From Trichaptum fuscoviolaceum (lineage: Eukaryota > Basidiomycota > Agaricomycetes > Hymenochaetales > Trichaptaceae), in assembly GCA_910574455.1 (NCBI GenBank), contig CAJSYZ010000004.1, positions 1,116,001-1,180,000 of the forward strand: a DNA stretch of 64,000 bases. Reading direction: 5' to 3'. How positions within the stretch are numbered: the stretch's first letter is position 1; each line of letters starts with the position of its first letter. Shown here in pieces: positions 10,920-21,811 of this stretch. The position numbers and the translations under genes are program-made. The notes under the pieces are model-generated. The model was not told the origin of the DNA. It did not search any database and was given only the letters and a program-made list of their open reading frames with translations.

Positions 10920-11708
10920 TCACTGCATACGATGATAATACCAGAGCTTTTCACAATCCTTCACGTTTTTGCCCGTATTTTGTATCAGCTCCTCTAGATA
11001 ATCGCGAGGCTGCGCGAGGCTGGATGCTGTCGCATTCCATGCACTAGCACCAATAGAACTTGAAGGAATTGGGGGTACACCGCGTGAATCCAGGTTGCGA
11101 AACAACATAGTCATGGCCTGTGCAGCATCCTTTGCAGATTCGCGAGTTTTGGCGTCGCTTGTATGTTTGTGCAAATTGTTAAAAGCATCGAGGATTGCGT
11201 CAATTAACTCCGCCCGTTGGTGTATTATCTCGTTGAGAAAGCTGCGGATAGGGGCTTCCGATACGCCCATGAGGAGTTTGAATACCTTTGTGTTGGAGAC
11301 AATTTCCAACCATCTCCTGACGATTTTAAACCCATTTATCAAGCGGAGGTGAAGAGTGTCCAACGCCCTGAAGGAAGCCTCAATGCGGTTTGGAAGTGAT
11401 TTCAGATCCCCTATAACGAGCTGTGATAAAGAAAGAGATGAAAGGCCCTTCGCCTCTTTAAGTACGCGCATGTCGTGATCGTATATAGCCTCTACTGAGA
11501 CATTGTCCTGAAACATGGCGTCAACCTTGGTACAAAAACGTAGCGCCAGTTCCCGACTTGCAGTATCCAAACTAGGAAGTTCATCGCCATCGTCATTGCG
11601 ACCTGGAGCCGTAAAGAAATCGGGATACAGCTCACGCGCATGTGTTCGGAGTTTCTTATTGCCATCCGTTTCGCCGTATTCATAAATGCGAGACACAGCA
11701 GGAACCAT
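10920..11708 (-). CDS. Helical protein ORF directly downstream of 11711-13034
   Basis: A 262-aa ORF of unrecognised family, rich in predicted helices (for example LALRFCTKVDAMFQDNVSVEAIYDHDMRVLKEA and FLNEIIHQRAELIDAILDAFNNLHKH). Its ATG at 11708 lies 2 nt after the stop codon of the preceding ORF on the same strand (TAG TA ATG). It is 2 frames off, so it cannot be read through without a splice or shift. I found no convincing intron joining the two. Either one 683-aa gene has been broken by a small indel, or this is the second cistron of an unusual mRNA. Confidence 0.5.
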   Translation of the reverse strand: MVPAVSRIYEYGETDGNKKLRTHARELYPDFFTAPGRNDDGDELPSLDTASRELALRFCTKVDAMFQDNVSVEAIYDHDMRVLKEAKGLSSLSLSQLVIGDLKSLPNRIEASFRALDTLHLRLINGFKIVRRWLEIVSNTKVFKLLMGVSEAPIRSFLNEIIHQRAELIDAILDAFNNLHKHTSDAKTRESAKDAAQAMTMLFRNLDSRGVPPIPSSSIGASAWNATASSLAQPRDYLEELIQNTGKNVKDCEKLWYYHRMQ

Positions 11709-11710
11709 TA

Positions 11711-13034
11711 CTACAGACCCATTTCTTCAACGGTGCAGGTAAAATTATCCAGTTTCTGGATCAACGTGTCTACATCAACGATGATATCCCAGAGTGCGCG
11801 GAGATGGATCTGGAATAATGGCAGGAAGAAATGGAAAAGACGAGAGGGATCCATAGTGGAGAAGTCGGTCTGATTGAACTCCTTATCCAAGCCCACGTAG
11901 AACTCGCGAGGGCGTTCTAGCGTTTTAACATACTGCGCATGTGGTGCATCATTCGTTAATGTATGATAGGTCTTGCCATCTTCTTGATCTATGCATGTCA
12001 TATAGTATCTGAGAAGATGGTCTCTCATGACTTCCAGGAGGCCAGTCCGTCCAACATCGAAGTGATGAAACTGACCGAGACCGCGGGACTTTGATGCAGA
12101 GGAAATGCACTTTTGTATTTCGTCATCATTGAAATCAAGGACGATTGCGGAGGCTTCAAAGAGGAAGTACAGCATAGCATCGAGAGCCTTCCTTGCTATG
12201 ACAGCATCGCCTGGTGCTCGGTTCTAACAAGCGTATGTTTTCAGATGACATTCTTTTTAGAAAATTGACATTGTCACTTACTCCGGATACACAATCAGTT
12301 AGGTGAGTAACCGACGATCTTAATTGGGCTACAGCACTCAAAACAGCCTCCTGCCCTTCTAGGAGCAGCTGAATCGTCTTCTCCATAGCATTGAGCCGAA
12401 CATTCGCATCCTTGTCCGTTTCCAAAGATTGTTTCCCAGGTTCAACCAGCTGTGCGCTAACATGAAGTGCTTCACTGCCAGTGGCAGGGATGAAGGTTGC
12501 CTCAGTACCTTGACTGCCAGTGCTTCCAGTCGGGTGAACCAGGTCAATACGTTGAGTGTTTTCAATAGTCTTGGACGCGTACTCCTCAAGAGTGGAAATG
12601 CCAGCTTCGGTATTATTGATAGCCGTAGTGAGCGACCCGCAATCACTAGGGATCGGAGAATGTCTCTTTGATAAACCCCGCGTTGTCCGAACCTGACTCG
12701 CAGGCGAACCTTCAGGCAGGGCACCTCCTATATAACTCTCAGACCGTGCCCGTTTACCATAACGACCCGGGTCGTTGCCTGCACTAGATGACCTTTTTAA
12801 GTTACCAGTGAGACTTGAGCTATTCGAAGCTCCGGAGCCATGACGCTGGAATGGACCCGGGGAACTGGACAGAGCATGTACTGCCGGAGTAGGTGTTCGA
12901 CTCTCCGGAGGTGTTGGAGTATTCGGAGTAGTGGCCTTCACCGCTAGCAGGAGAAGACGACTTGGTTCTACACTGGGACCTCTTCCCGTATTTCCACCAC
13001 TGGTAGTATCGGGCGGTGGCGGCATGGAGGACAC
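11711..13034 (-). CDS. Unknown protein with disordered N-terminus and coiled coil (two exons)
   Basis: Exons 13034-12282 and 12223-11711, joined by a 58-nt intron (GTAAGT..TTAG), encode 421 aa. Residues 1-130 are Ser/Pro/Thr-rich and look disordered, with the basic patch RYGKRARS. A coiled coil follows near 205-245 (LNAMEKTIQLLLEGQEAVLSAVAQLRSS), then a helical domain with FNDDEIQKCISSASKS and HLLRYYMTC. It is not recognised. It is divergent from the protease-like gene, across a 1-kb motif array. The exon encoding it even contains CACTGCCAGTGGCA-type words near 12475-12520, suggesting that motif array invaded or overlaps coding DNA. Confidence 0.55.
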
Positions 13035-13203
13035 ATGCCGAAAGGTGCCTCCGACTCGGAGTCCGACGTAGTCGTCCCAACCGCGTCACTTGGCCTGACA
13101 ACTGGAGTTGTGACCGCGAGTGAGACGCGGAGTTAAGGGCCCTACTATTGGTGCCGGGTCCGTCTGGGTCTGCATTCTTCATCTTGTTCAAGTCTTGAAC
13201 TTT

Positions 13204-13218
13204 GGGGGGGGGGGGGGG
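13204..13218 (+). repeat. 15-nt guanine homopolymer
   Basis: An unbroken run of 15 G, counted directly, upstream of the minus-strand gene start. Confidence 0.9.
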
Positions 13219-13843
13219 ATTGTATTCCTTCCGAGTCCTTTCAAACTTCAACTGGTGCCTGTCTGACTCGGAGTGACCAGTAGCTGGTATTATGCCAGTG
13301 CAGTACTACCAGACTCAGAGGTGACGGAGACTCCAGCTTCAAGTTGCCAAGTCCGAACCAAATAGTAGTAGTTGCCACGGTCACTGGTGGCACTCAGGGC
13401 AGAAGTTCGATCGCAAGACTGAAACACGGACTTGGAGTACTACTAGTAGCAGTCGAGGCAACACTCAGGCTACCGAATAGTAGTACTGATAGTAATAGTA
13501 CTACTAGTAGTAGTAGCCTGTCAGTGAGTATTGAATGCGGTGACTTCAACTAGGAGACTGAAAGATGACTCACCGCCAATACCTGAGGGACTTAATAAAT
13601 GGTTTTGGGTGACAGGGACTTCGAGGTGAAAGAGCTTCAAGCTGTTGAAGCGTAAACTTGAAGAAGTTGTAGAGTAAGTAGTACTAGACACGACACCGTG
13701 ATGTCGCAGTACTGCCAGCCTGAGTGCCAGTGGTAGTACTATGATAAGACTTGGGCATGGGGTACTCAGACTACTGGATTCGGATCATGCCAGTGATCCT
13801 GCAACTTCAAGTTGAACTTCAGATTAAAAGTCCGACACTGCCA

Positions 13844-13889
13844 GTGCTACTACTACTACTACTACTAGTAGTAGTAGTAGTAGAAGCAC
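13844..13889. repeat. 46-bp near-perfect palindrome
   Basis: Two 23-nt arms meet at ACT|AGT with no spacer. They consist of CTA repeats against TAG repeats, closed by GTGCT/AGCAC, with one mismatch. It could extrude as a cruciform. Confidence 0.85.
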
Positions 13890-14050
13890 TGCCGGTGCCA
13901 TGGCACTGCCAGCCTGAGTGCCACTGGTTCAAGTTGAAGACGACGCACTCAGTTTCCCACTGCATTCTTTCCCATTTCGTCCCAATAGTACTACCTATTC
14001 ATCTTGAACTCGAAAGCACAACAGCAATGACTTCAACTTGAATCAGCATC

Positions 14051-16804
14051 ATGCTGGCATCATCCAAGCCATCGCGTAGAAATCCGATTCCGCGTGAGTC
14101 CTACAGCTTTCTACTACGTTCTCCTATACCAGCAGCAATGATTAATGAGGTGATATCCAGCTTCGCCAAGGGAAGGCTTTGATTTGATAGAATTGTCTCG
14201 GCAGATCACGGGCTTTCGCCCATCCAACGAGGAAAATAGTATTCGATCTGCAAGGCAGAGACTAGAAGGTGTCATCGATGGCATATGGCCAGGTGAGTCC
14301 TACTTTCTCCTTCGCCGGTAGTCCTGCTTTGTTGACTACTTCTACTCGTGGCAGAGAATCAGAGTATGAGCGGATCAATAGTGCCTCATAGAACCCCTCG
14401 GATGCCAACAAACACTCACACTGGCATGTCGACTCGCGAAGTTGACACTGTCCGACCTGGCAGTACTTCCCCAACTCAGGCGCCTACCGTCGTACAGGCT
14501 CACTGTACACTGGCACCAAATCGCGCCACACGAAGGGAAACTATCTCGCCTTTAGAACAGGAGGAATATTACTATGGCCTGGAGGGGGCTCCTCGCCTGG
14601 TCGGGCGCACCGGCGGCGACTGGGAACGGACTAACATGTGGAAATGCGTAGGGGTTGTGGGTGATCACCGCATTACTGAGTTCTGGGATGCAGACTTGTT
14701 CCCAAAAATATTGCCGATATTCAAGGCACTATATCTCGAGGGGCACGGAAAGGCGAACCTATTTGAGGTTAACCGCGTTGGCCTCGAACGCCCTGCCAGT
14801 GTGGGCATTAGACACGAGTTGCTCGCTGAAAATGAGTGGCCCGTCGTTGTTATGATCGGAGTTGATACGGAGCCCAGTCTCCACCCTAAAGTGGGATGCT
14901 GGGCTGCGGAGAGGGTGAAGGACATACTATGGGAGCTCGCAATTTATGATGTCGAGGTCGAGATTAGGGAACGACATATCAAACTGGCTTCCGGCGATAA
15001 CACAGATGGCCCTGCTAATATGAAGCGTAACCGTACTCAGGCTGGTGACGATGACGTTCCTGAGGCTGTCGATGGCAATCACCACCTAAAGCGCCCTAGA
15101 CCATCTTTCACTCCGTCTGCCCCCGGTCAGAGCATCAACGACCCTCATAGTGACTCTGACGCCGCTCACGGTGTTCAAGGCCAAGGCTGGCCTACAGGAT
15201 CGAAAAATATCTCGTCCACTCCCGCCAGCCGCTCCCGCCTGATCCGAGCAAGCCCTATGGTTCTAGAGCCACGTATAATGGGCAACTATGAAGATCGCCA
15301 TACCGCCAACACGTACTTACAGCGCCTTGCTGCGCCTTTCACCACATGTGTTGGGATATGCCTTGGCATCACTGAGACCAGGGGCAAAACGCAGTATGAC
15401 AGCTATTCAACCGGGTCACTGTTTGGGATTAAGATACAAAACGAGGAGCCCATCTTATATGCCCTTGGTTGTCGACATGGCACCATTCCATTTAATTTAC
15501 AGTTCCATCTTCATCCTGAGGATTCTGAAAGCGACTTGGAGGATGCCAGCTTGAAGAAAGGCAAGAAATGCAATAAGAAGGGCAAGAAGGGCGTCAAAGG
15601 GAACAAGAAGGGCAACAAAACATCGAAAGGCGCTGGCAAGAACTATAAAATCACGGAAGCCTCTCAGTACATCGACTACAAACATGACGAGAACTCGAAT
15701 TATACGGCCTATGTTTCGCTGTTCACGCCTGAGAAGCTGGCTGACCACTTACGAATGATGGAACGCGAGTTGGAAAAGCAGAGGAAAGAATTCGATCTTC
15801 TCGTGGATAAGAAGATCATAAAAGATCAGGTTGTAAAGAAGGAAGTCCAAAAGGAATGCGATGACGCGACAGCTTTCTTCAACAAGGTCAAGAGATGCGA
15901 ATTGAATTTCCAGTGTATGGAGCAGTTTGGATATGTCGAATTCTCTCCGGGAAGGTTCAATCGGTTTAATAAGAAAGATGACGCGAAGAAGCCGAGGACT
16001 AGCGAGCACCCCTATGCATCGGACTGGGCGTTGATCAGGATTTGTGACGACCGTTCCCCATCTGACATGACTACTCTCTGCGAGCAGCATGGGAAGGGGC
16101 AATTTTGGAATTATGCAGACTTGAGAAGGTATGAACCAAAGAGCATGTGTGGTTCAGCTGCTTTCGACGACATTCTGGAGTTCATGGGATGGAAGGAAGG
16201 CACTCAAGTACATGATGGTCTGGTGCATATCAAAGATTTCACGAAACCGCGCGACATCTACAGCCGTCTTTATCAAGAAGAAACGGACGAACAAGCGATT
16301 AAAGATAAGCAGCTCCATAGAGCACTAGCGAATGATGGCACAAAGGTCGTATCCTCGAAGCTTGAAACAAGACGGGTATATAAGTTTGGTTGGACAACTG
16401 GCCACACAGTGGGCGTTTATAACAATCTCACTTCCTACTGGGTCGATCTTACACTAGAATTTGATGTCACATTCTCCGGTAAAGGCAAACGTCGCAAAGC
16501 CTGTGGAATCAAAGAAGGTGTAAAGAGCGTCGAGAGTTGCTGGCAGGCGGTCCTGCAATTTCCACCCGGCAAGCACTTCGGTGGTCGTAGCCGTATATTT
16601 GGAGACCAAGGTGATTCCGGAAGCTTGGTCATCGACCAGGATGCCAACGCACTTGGTACAATCACCTTTGTTACGACTTCGACGGAATGGCAACACGATG
16701 GGTTCACTTACGGAGTCCCTATTTGGCAACAATTGTCGGAGATGCGCCCTCCGGTTACGGTGATATTCATTTCGGATTCGAATCACAAAAGGATGATGCA
16801 GTGA
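14051..16804 (+). CDS. Trypsin-like serine-peptidase-fold protein of an uncharacterised basidiomycete family
   Basis: Exons 14051-14093, 14161-14292 and 14355-16804 join in frame (2625 nt, 874 aa). The start is supported because both upstream exons keep the frame through introns ending CCAG and GCAG. An N-terminal domain (about residues 115-260) begins YYGLEGAPRLVGRTGGDW. A disordered basic region follows, then the peptidase fold from CVGICLGITE. The likely catalytic triad is His433 (GCRHG), Asp615 (SDWALIR) and Ser813 in GDQGDSGSLVID. A Lys-rich insert with a coiled coil lies between His and Asp. I recall this layout in many Agaricomycete hypothetical proteins, none characterised to my knowledge. 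The C-terminus may instead run in another frame to 16974 (IHFGFESQKDDAVMSELAEY). Bracketed by the motif arrays of the Plavaka block. Confidence 0.72.
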
Positions 16805-16974
16805 TGTCGGAACTTGCGGAATATCATCCACAGATTAAGGTAACTAGGGCTAACAAGGGCTCGAGGACATGGGAAGCGTGGTTTAATGAGGAGCACCACA
16901 AGGTTGAGCGGGAACAAGCAGCATTGGAACCTTTTAATTCACTTAAACCGCAGACTCGGAGTCAGACGAAGTAG

Positions 16975-17516
16975 CCTGCCAGTGAGGACTCAGGCTTGTA
17001 CTCATACTATTTCTAACTGTTTTCTTTTCGTAGTATTACCTCATACCAGTGCATACCACTAGTATTCAAGTTGTGTCTTTGTATGTTTGTCTCCTGTTCT
17101 GTGTTCGTCGACCTTATACTTGTGTTTTCTGTGCATCGGTATTCAAGTTGTTGTATGACTGTATGTAAATAAAAAACGATATGAATTGTTTACTAACTAT
17201 TCCAAGTCGGACTTGGACTCACTGGCACCAGTGATGCTCTAATTACTGCTCGATAAATTCACGACTGGCTCGAATCCGGGTCTACCAACCTGAAGACCGA
17301 ACATCGTTACGGGTTCGGCAACTTGAACTTTTGAGCTGAACTTGAAGTCCCACGACTCGGTCTCAGGCTCTGACTCGGAAGTTCTTCCGATTCGGAGGTC
17401 AGCTTGAAGTCGGAAACTACTAGTACTAGTAAACTAAGCCTGAGGGGCGAAGGTCGGTCCGGCTACTACTACAACTGCTCTGCTCGACAACTATTAGGTA
17501 TAATAATTTTAATGGA
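16975..17516. other. Right-hand motif array of the Plavaka block
   Basis: Gene-free. It contains GACTCGGAGTC (near 16953), TTCAAGTTGT (near 17065 and 17145), CAACTTGAACTT (near 17320), CTACTAGTACTAGTA (near 17427) and GGCTACTACTAC (17461-17472). The last is the reverse complement of GTAGTAGTAGCC at 4907-4918 on the far left. The array ends near 17490. Confidence 0.5.
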
Positions 17517-18319
17517 ATGACCGGTTGTTATTCTCGGGACGTTCTAGGTCAGAGGGAACTGGACGGCTTGACTTATGCTATTGCCTTCTGGCAGACGACG
17601 GAGGAGCTGGAACAAATGGGCTTTGCGACCAACCTTGATTCAAAGACAGACACGCAACTTGGTAGTATTGTTTTCCCGACTCCGAGTCAGCAAGAGCCCG
17701 ACGTGGACATCGCCGCTCGCCTTTTCCCAGACTGAGCCCCTTCCTCAACTCCCCCACCATGCGCACAAACTCTCTCATCTCATCCTCTTGCACTACCTTG
17801 AGGCTTGTCATTTTCTTCAACCTTGGCGCTGTCTCCTTCACATATGACATCTTCCATGCGCTGCTCTCCTGCACTTTGTACTAAATTATGTCGTAACAGA
17901 TCTGGGCGGAATGGGAGACAGAGGTCTGCACGAGCATGGCACAGGAGTTCAAGGCTGGTGAGTTTATTCTCCTTCTCAATCCTTTTACTTCACGTTATTT
18001 ACATACCATTTGATACAGAATCCTAGCTCACACCGTTTACAGCGCACGCAAGATGGTGCAATTCTGGAACACCGCCAGACAGCACCACCACCATTGCCAT
18101 CGCACTCCTGCTACTAGTAGTACCCAGCATCGACATGATGACTTCCCACGTGGGGTCTGACACTGGCATCACAGGCCCTCCGTCGTCCGCTACCACCACT
18201 GACAGCCATGGTCAGGTTGGAAACTAGAGACTTCCGGAGACACTTTCATTGTTGTGGGGACTGGTAAGTAGCCCTAGTAGTTATCCGCTATTGCAACAAT
18301 AGCTCATGACCCGATGAAC
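17517..18319. other. Low-information stretch with one short ORF
   Basis: An ORF of 72 codons (17517-17735) begins MTGCYSRDVLGQRELDG; nothing supports it beyond openness. No family is recognised. The stretch may hold decayed 5' exons of the BCS1-like pseudogene that follows. Confidence 0.3.
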
Positions 18320-19600
18320 ACAACTACATGACTGGCTGATGCTATGGTTGTTGAAGCGCTTAGAATGCCAGCACACTTACGAGTTCGAGACGACAGCGCG
18401 CACCATCTTGCCGGGCAAGTCTTCTTTCAGAGACAAGTCATTCGGAGATGAGGAGCTCAAAGGCTTCCAGTTTGCCTCACCAGACGACCATCAAATTCAT
18501 ATCTATTTCGCTGATTCCATGGCTCATGGCGGGGATTTAAGAGATGCTCCTTGCCGACACAAGGGACTTCTTGCAATCAGAGAAGGTATGTACATAAAGT
18601 GCCACACATCGACTGAAAGTTTAACCTCTCTTTCTGAATCAGTGGTGCGCTGACCGTGGTAACCGCTCTCGTCGCGACAATTTCCTCTATCGTGTCCCTG
18701 GCTTGGGCAGATCATCGTTGATCCATGCCCTTGCTGGCGCGCTCATGCTCGACATTCTCGCCATCTCACGTTCCGCCTTTTGGATGAACGATGTGGCGTT
18801 GTCGTCGCTTATGGGCCGTGTGCCTGCCCCGTGTATTGTCCTTCTCGAGGACCTTGATGCTGCATTCACTCGCTCAACTTCGCGCGACGGGTCCTCAACC
18901 TGTGTTCCTGGTGGTAAGAAGAAGAGCTCTTTGTTGTCCGACAACAAGGATAAGATGACGATGATGACGACAATGAAGAAATTGGCAAGAAGAAGAAAAG
19001 CAAGAAATATGACACTCTATCCGACGTGAACACGCTCTCTCTTTCTGGCCTTCTTAATGCACTTGATGGTGTCGCCGCTGCTGTTGGCCGCTTCCTCTTC
19101 TCGTCGCAGCGACGAACCATCTTGAGCGTTTCGACCCCGCGCTCTCGCGCCCCGGTGGCATGGATGTTTGGATCGAGTTCAAAAGCGCAAGCCCTAGGCA
19201 GGCTCAAGCGCTCTTCTGCGACTTCTTCCTGTACGCGGACGTCAAGAAGCCCGAGATCACCAAACGCAAAGGCGAGCTCGATGGGATCAGCCTCCCCACC
19301 ACACCCCATCCTCTGGATCGATTTCGGAAATTCCGGTGTCGGTATTTGCGTCCGATGCCTCGAGTACCGCAACCTTGAGCTCGAGCTCATTGATGAGAGG
19401 TGCGTCAAACAGTCTACCTGACGTTGGCAAAGCAGCTCACGACGCAAATTGCGAATGCATCAAACGGGAAAAAGTATTACTTCATCTTAGATATCGTTCA
19501 AGTAGTCATGTCCTATTCCTCAACAAACACCTCTGTGCCACCACCATTGCCGCCGAAACGGAGATCGCTCGGTTTCAATATGCAGAATAAGTCGATTATC
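18320..19600 (+). pseudogene. BCS1-like AAA-ATPase pseudogene
   Basis: Fragments in more than one frame spell a mitochondrial BCS1-type chaperone: YEFETTARTI, DHQIHIYFADS, SSLIHALAGALMLD, LSSLMGRVPAPCIVLLEDLDAAFTRS (Walker B), NTLSLSGLLNALDGVAAAVGR and ATNHLERFDPALSRPG-like sequence. Intact BCS1 proteins insert the Rieske protein in mitochondria, though fungi carry many paralogues. Here the Walker A motif reads GLGRSS, so the ATP-binding lysine is Arg. The frame shifts at about 18950 and again at about 19105, and upstream exons are not joinable. I judge it non-functional. Confidence 0.75.
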
Positions 19601-20287
19601 GGCCGACAGCGCAATCCCCCCAGCTCTAAGGTCAAGAAACGTGCCTTCATTCAATCTACTTCTTTCAAAGCGGATTGGGGTGCATTGATCCCATTTCCCA
19701 TATCGGCATGGTTCCGGTTTCGAGTTGTGTCCAGGGATGACTGATTGTATGACGGCTTACTCGTGGCTTTGCCTTCTAGAGCTGATGGAACAGCTTCTTG
19801 TGCAGTGGGCTATGTCTTCCTGACTTCTTCGGAGTTAACCTGACTCACTTTCTTGTTTGTTTGTGCATAAAATGAAAAGAAGCCTCATAATCGAGTCATC
19901 TAGAAGAAATCCTTCTTATCTCCTGTCAGTTCAGCTTGAGGTTTATCCGAGCCATAGTACAATGCACTGATAGATTCCTCTCTTCTTTTCCCAGAAGAAT
20001 AAGGCATCAGAAAAATGCGTGCAAGAGCTTTGTATAAATGTGAACTCGGAGTGGGTGTCGCCCCTCCCCGCCACCCACCCACCCACTCAACCCTTCGCCA
20101 TGAACTTTTATCACATTCTGTTGGGGCTACACATGCTCCTATTGATTGACCATGCTGTGCTTCGAGTACGCATCGCGCGAAGACTTCCTTGGACACAAAG
20201 GAGGATATCTAGGATGCAAAAATTCGTGCTTACTTTCTATTTCCTCTCAAAATCACTGCACTGACTTTTTGCCAGCTTCACAAACAG
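19601..20287. other. Gene-free stretch before the exonuclease gene
   Basis: No supported gene. TATAAATG near 20034 is a possible TATA element, and the exonuclease gene may have unrecognised 5' exons here. Confidence 0.3.
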
Positions 20288-20497
20288 ATGCAACATCTCC
20301 TCGACTACCTGGGGGTTCCGCCAACGCCTCTTCTTCAACTTCGCAGTTATACACTCGGACCTCTTGTTCCTGAAGTATGTCTGACCACCGCGACGATGGA
20401 GAATGCCGTAGACGTCATCTATGCTTCCTTGCTGGATGCCCCGGAACGACGCTTCGTTGCCCTCGACATTGAATGGGCGAGTAACTCACCAGAGCTA

Positions 20498-20524
20498 CAA
20501 CCGGTTACAAAAAGTAACCGTGAT
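20498..20524 (+). repeat. Left terminal inverted repeat of the Tc1 element
   Basis: 27 bp, one mismatch to the reverse complement of 21812-21838. Confidence 0.95.
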
Positions 20525-20610
20525 TTGTATTATGTAATCAAGTGCAAAAAATCTTCGTGTTCAATGTTTTCGTTCTCTACAATTACTACGTCTTCTATAA
20601 TACTCTCTTA

Positions 20611-21666
20611 ATGCCTGAAACTAATTCTTCACGATCTCAATATGACTCTCCAACAAAAAACCGCATTGTTGGAGCTATTATGGCTGGTGCAAAAATATCA
20701 GAAGTTTCTGCCGAATTTGGAATCCCATGGTCGATGGTGAACGACATCTGGAAAAAATTTGTTGCAACGGGTTCGACGCACAACGCGCCACGATCTGGCC
20801 GTCCGCCGAAAGCCACCCCTCGTGTTTGCCGTCGTCTTGTGCGCATTGTGAAAAAAAACCGCCGCCTCCCGCTGCGCGAAGTTGCGAAGTTGTTATCACC
20901 GCAACTGTCAACCTCAACCATTCGGAATGTGTTAGCCAGCGAAGGATTCCATCGGCGCAAAGCGCATCGAGTGCCTTACCTTTCTCGGGCCCACAAGCAA
21001 CAACAAGCAGCATGGGCAAAGCCAATTGCCCAATGGACCATGGAGCAATTTAGCAAAATTATCTGGTCAGACGAGTGCTATGTGCACATTGGTGGCAACC
21101 CCGGATCAGTTTATGTCTCCCGCAGGCCAGATGAAGCTGATCTCGAGGAATGCTCTGCTCCAACATTTGAGCAGTCGTCTGTCAAGGTGATGATATGGGC
21201 ATGTGCTATGTTGGATAGCAAGGGCCCATTAATTGTGCTTGATTTTCCTGGTGGAAAGGGTGGCGGAATGAATTCGGATCGATACCAAGAACAAGTTCTC
21301 AATGGAAAGCTTCTGGACTATTATACAGAGAAGTCAGTAGAGCGGGGTCTGATCTTCTTTCAACAAGATAATGCCCGGTGCCACACAAGCAAATCAACGA
21401 TGAACTGGCTTAATCGACATGGAATCAAGACTTTTGCATACCCTCCTTCGTCACCCGACATGAATCCAATGGAAAACATATGGTGGGAACTTAAGCGGAG
21501 GATAAGGGCCCTACCACGCACTCCTACAAGTGTTGAGGAGCTCAAACGTGCAGTGGTGGAAGTATGGAATTCTCTTTCATTGGAGGACATTAACAAGTAT
21601 GTGAGGTCTATGCCTCAAAGGGTCCAATCTGTTATTGCTGCACATGGTGGAAACACGCGGTTTTAA
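20611..21666 (+). CDS. Tc1-type DD34E transposase, intact
   Basis: 351 aa from the ATG at 20611; the open frame extends upstream but only into the inverted-repeat region. The N-terminal helix-turn-helix domains include IVGAIMAGAKISEVSAEFGI and the linker SGRPPKATP (GRPR-like). The catalytic residues are Asp in IIWSDECYVHI, Asp in FFQQDNARCHTS and Glu in NPMENIWWELKRRI, with exactly 34 residues between the last two, the DD34E signature. The protein cuts the element out and inserts it at TA. There is no intron and no break, so it could be active. Confidence 0.95.
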   Translation: MPETNSSRSQYDSPTKNRIVGAIMAGAKISEVSAEFGIPWSMVNDIWKKFVATGSTHNAPRSGRPPKATPRVCRRLVRIVKKNRRLPLREVAKLLSPQLSTSTIRNVLASEGFHRRKAHRVPYLSRAHKQQQAAWAKPIAQWTMEQFSKIIWSDECYVHIGGNPGSVYVSRRPDEADLEECSAPTFEQSSVKVMIWACAMLDSKGPLIVLDFPGGKGGGMNSDRYQEQVLNGKLLDYYTEKSVERGLIFFQQDNARCHTSKSTMNWLNRHGIKTFAYPPSSPDMNPMENIWWELKRRIRALPRTPTSVEELKRAVVEVWNSLSLEDINKYVRSMPQRVQSVIAAHGGNTRF

Positions 21667-21811
21667 ATCTATGTCATTTTCTTTTCATTTGGAACCTAGC
21701 ACACTCCTTTTTATACTGGTATAATAATGGCATTCATTTGTTTTCAGTTTGCAGAGCAATGCAAGCCTCAAGGTGAAGAAAGAGCGAAAAAAAAAGGTGT
21801 GACAGCGTGAC

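Larger units (their letters stand above)
13035..14050. promoter_or_regulatory. 1-kb motif array in a divergent promoter
   Basis: Gene-free and built almost wholly from four word types: CTTCAAGTTGAA, CACTGCCAGTGGCA, GACTCGGAGTCCGA and (TAG)n/(CTA)n. It also holds a 15-nt G run (13204-13218) and a 46-bp near-perfect palindrome (13844-13889). It separates the 11711-13034 gene and the 14051 gene, which point away from each other. Subterminal repeat arrays of this type bind transposase in some DNA transposons; that role is inferred. Confidence 0.55.

Noticed and set aside
4907..17472. GTAGTAGTAGCC at 4907-4918 and its reverse complement at 17461-17472 as terminal inverted repeats.
   Set aside because: The word is a common TAG-run motif within the block, similarity does not extend outward, and no target duplication flanks it.
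4413..17498. The 8-mer CTATTAGG occurs at 4413-4420 and 17491-17498, as an 8-bp target duplication around the Plavaka block would.
   Set aside because: The left copy lies inside the 142-bp direct repeat, which has a second copy at 4746, and no terminal inverted repeat begins next to either 8-mer. It is probably chance.
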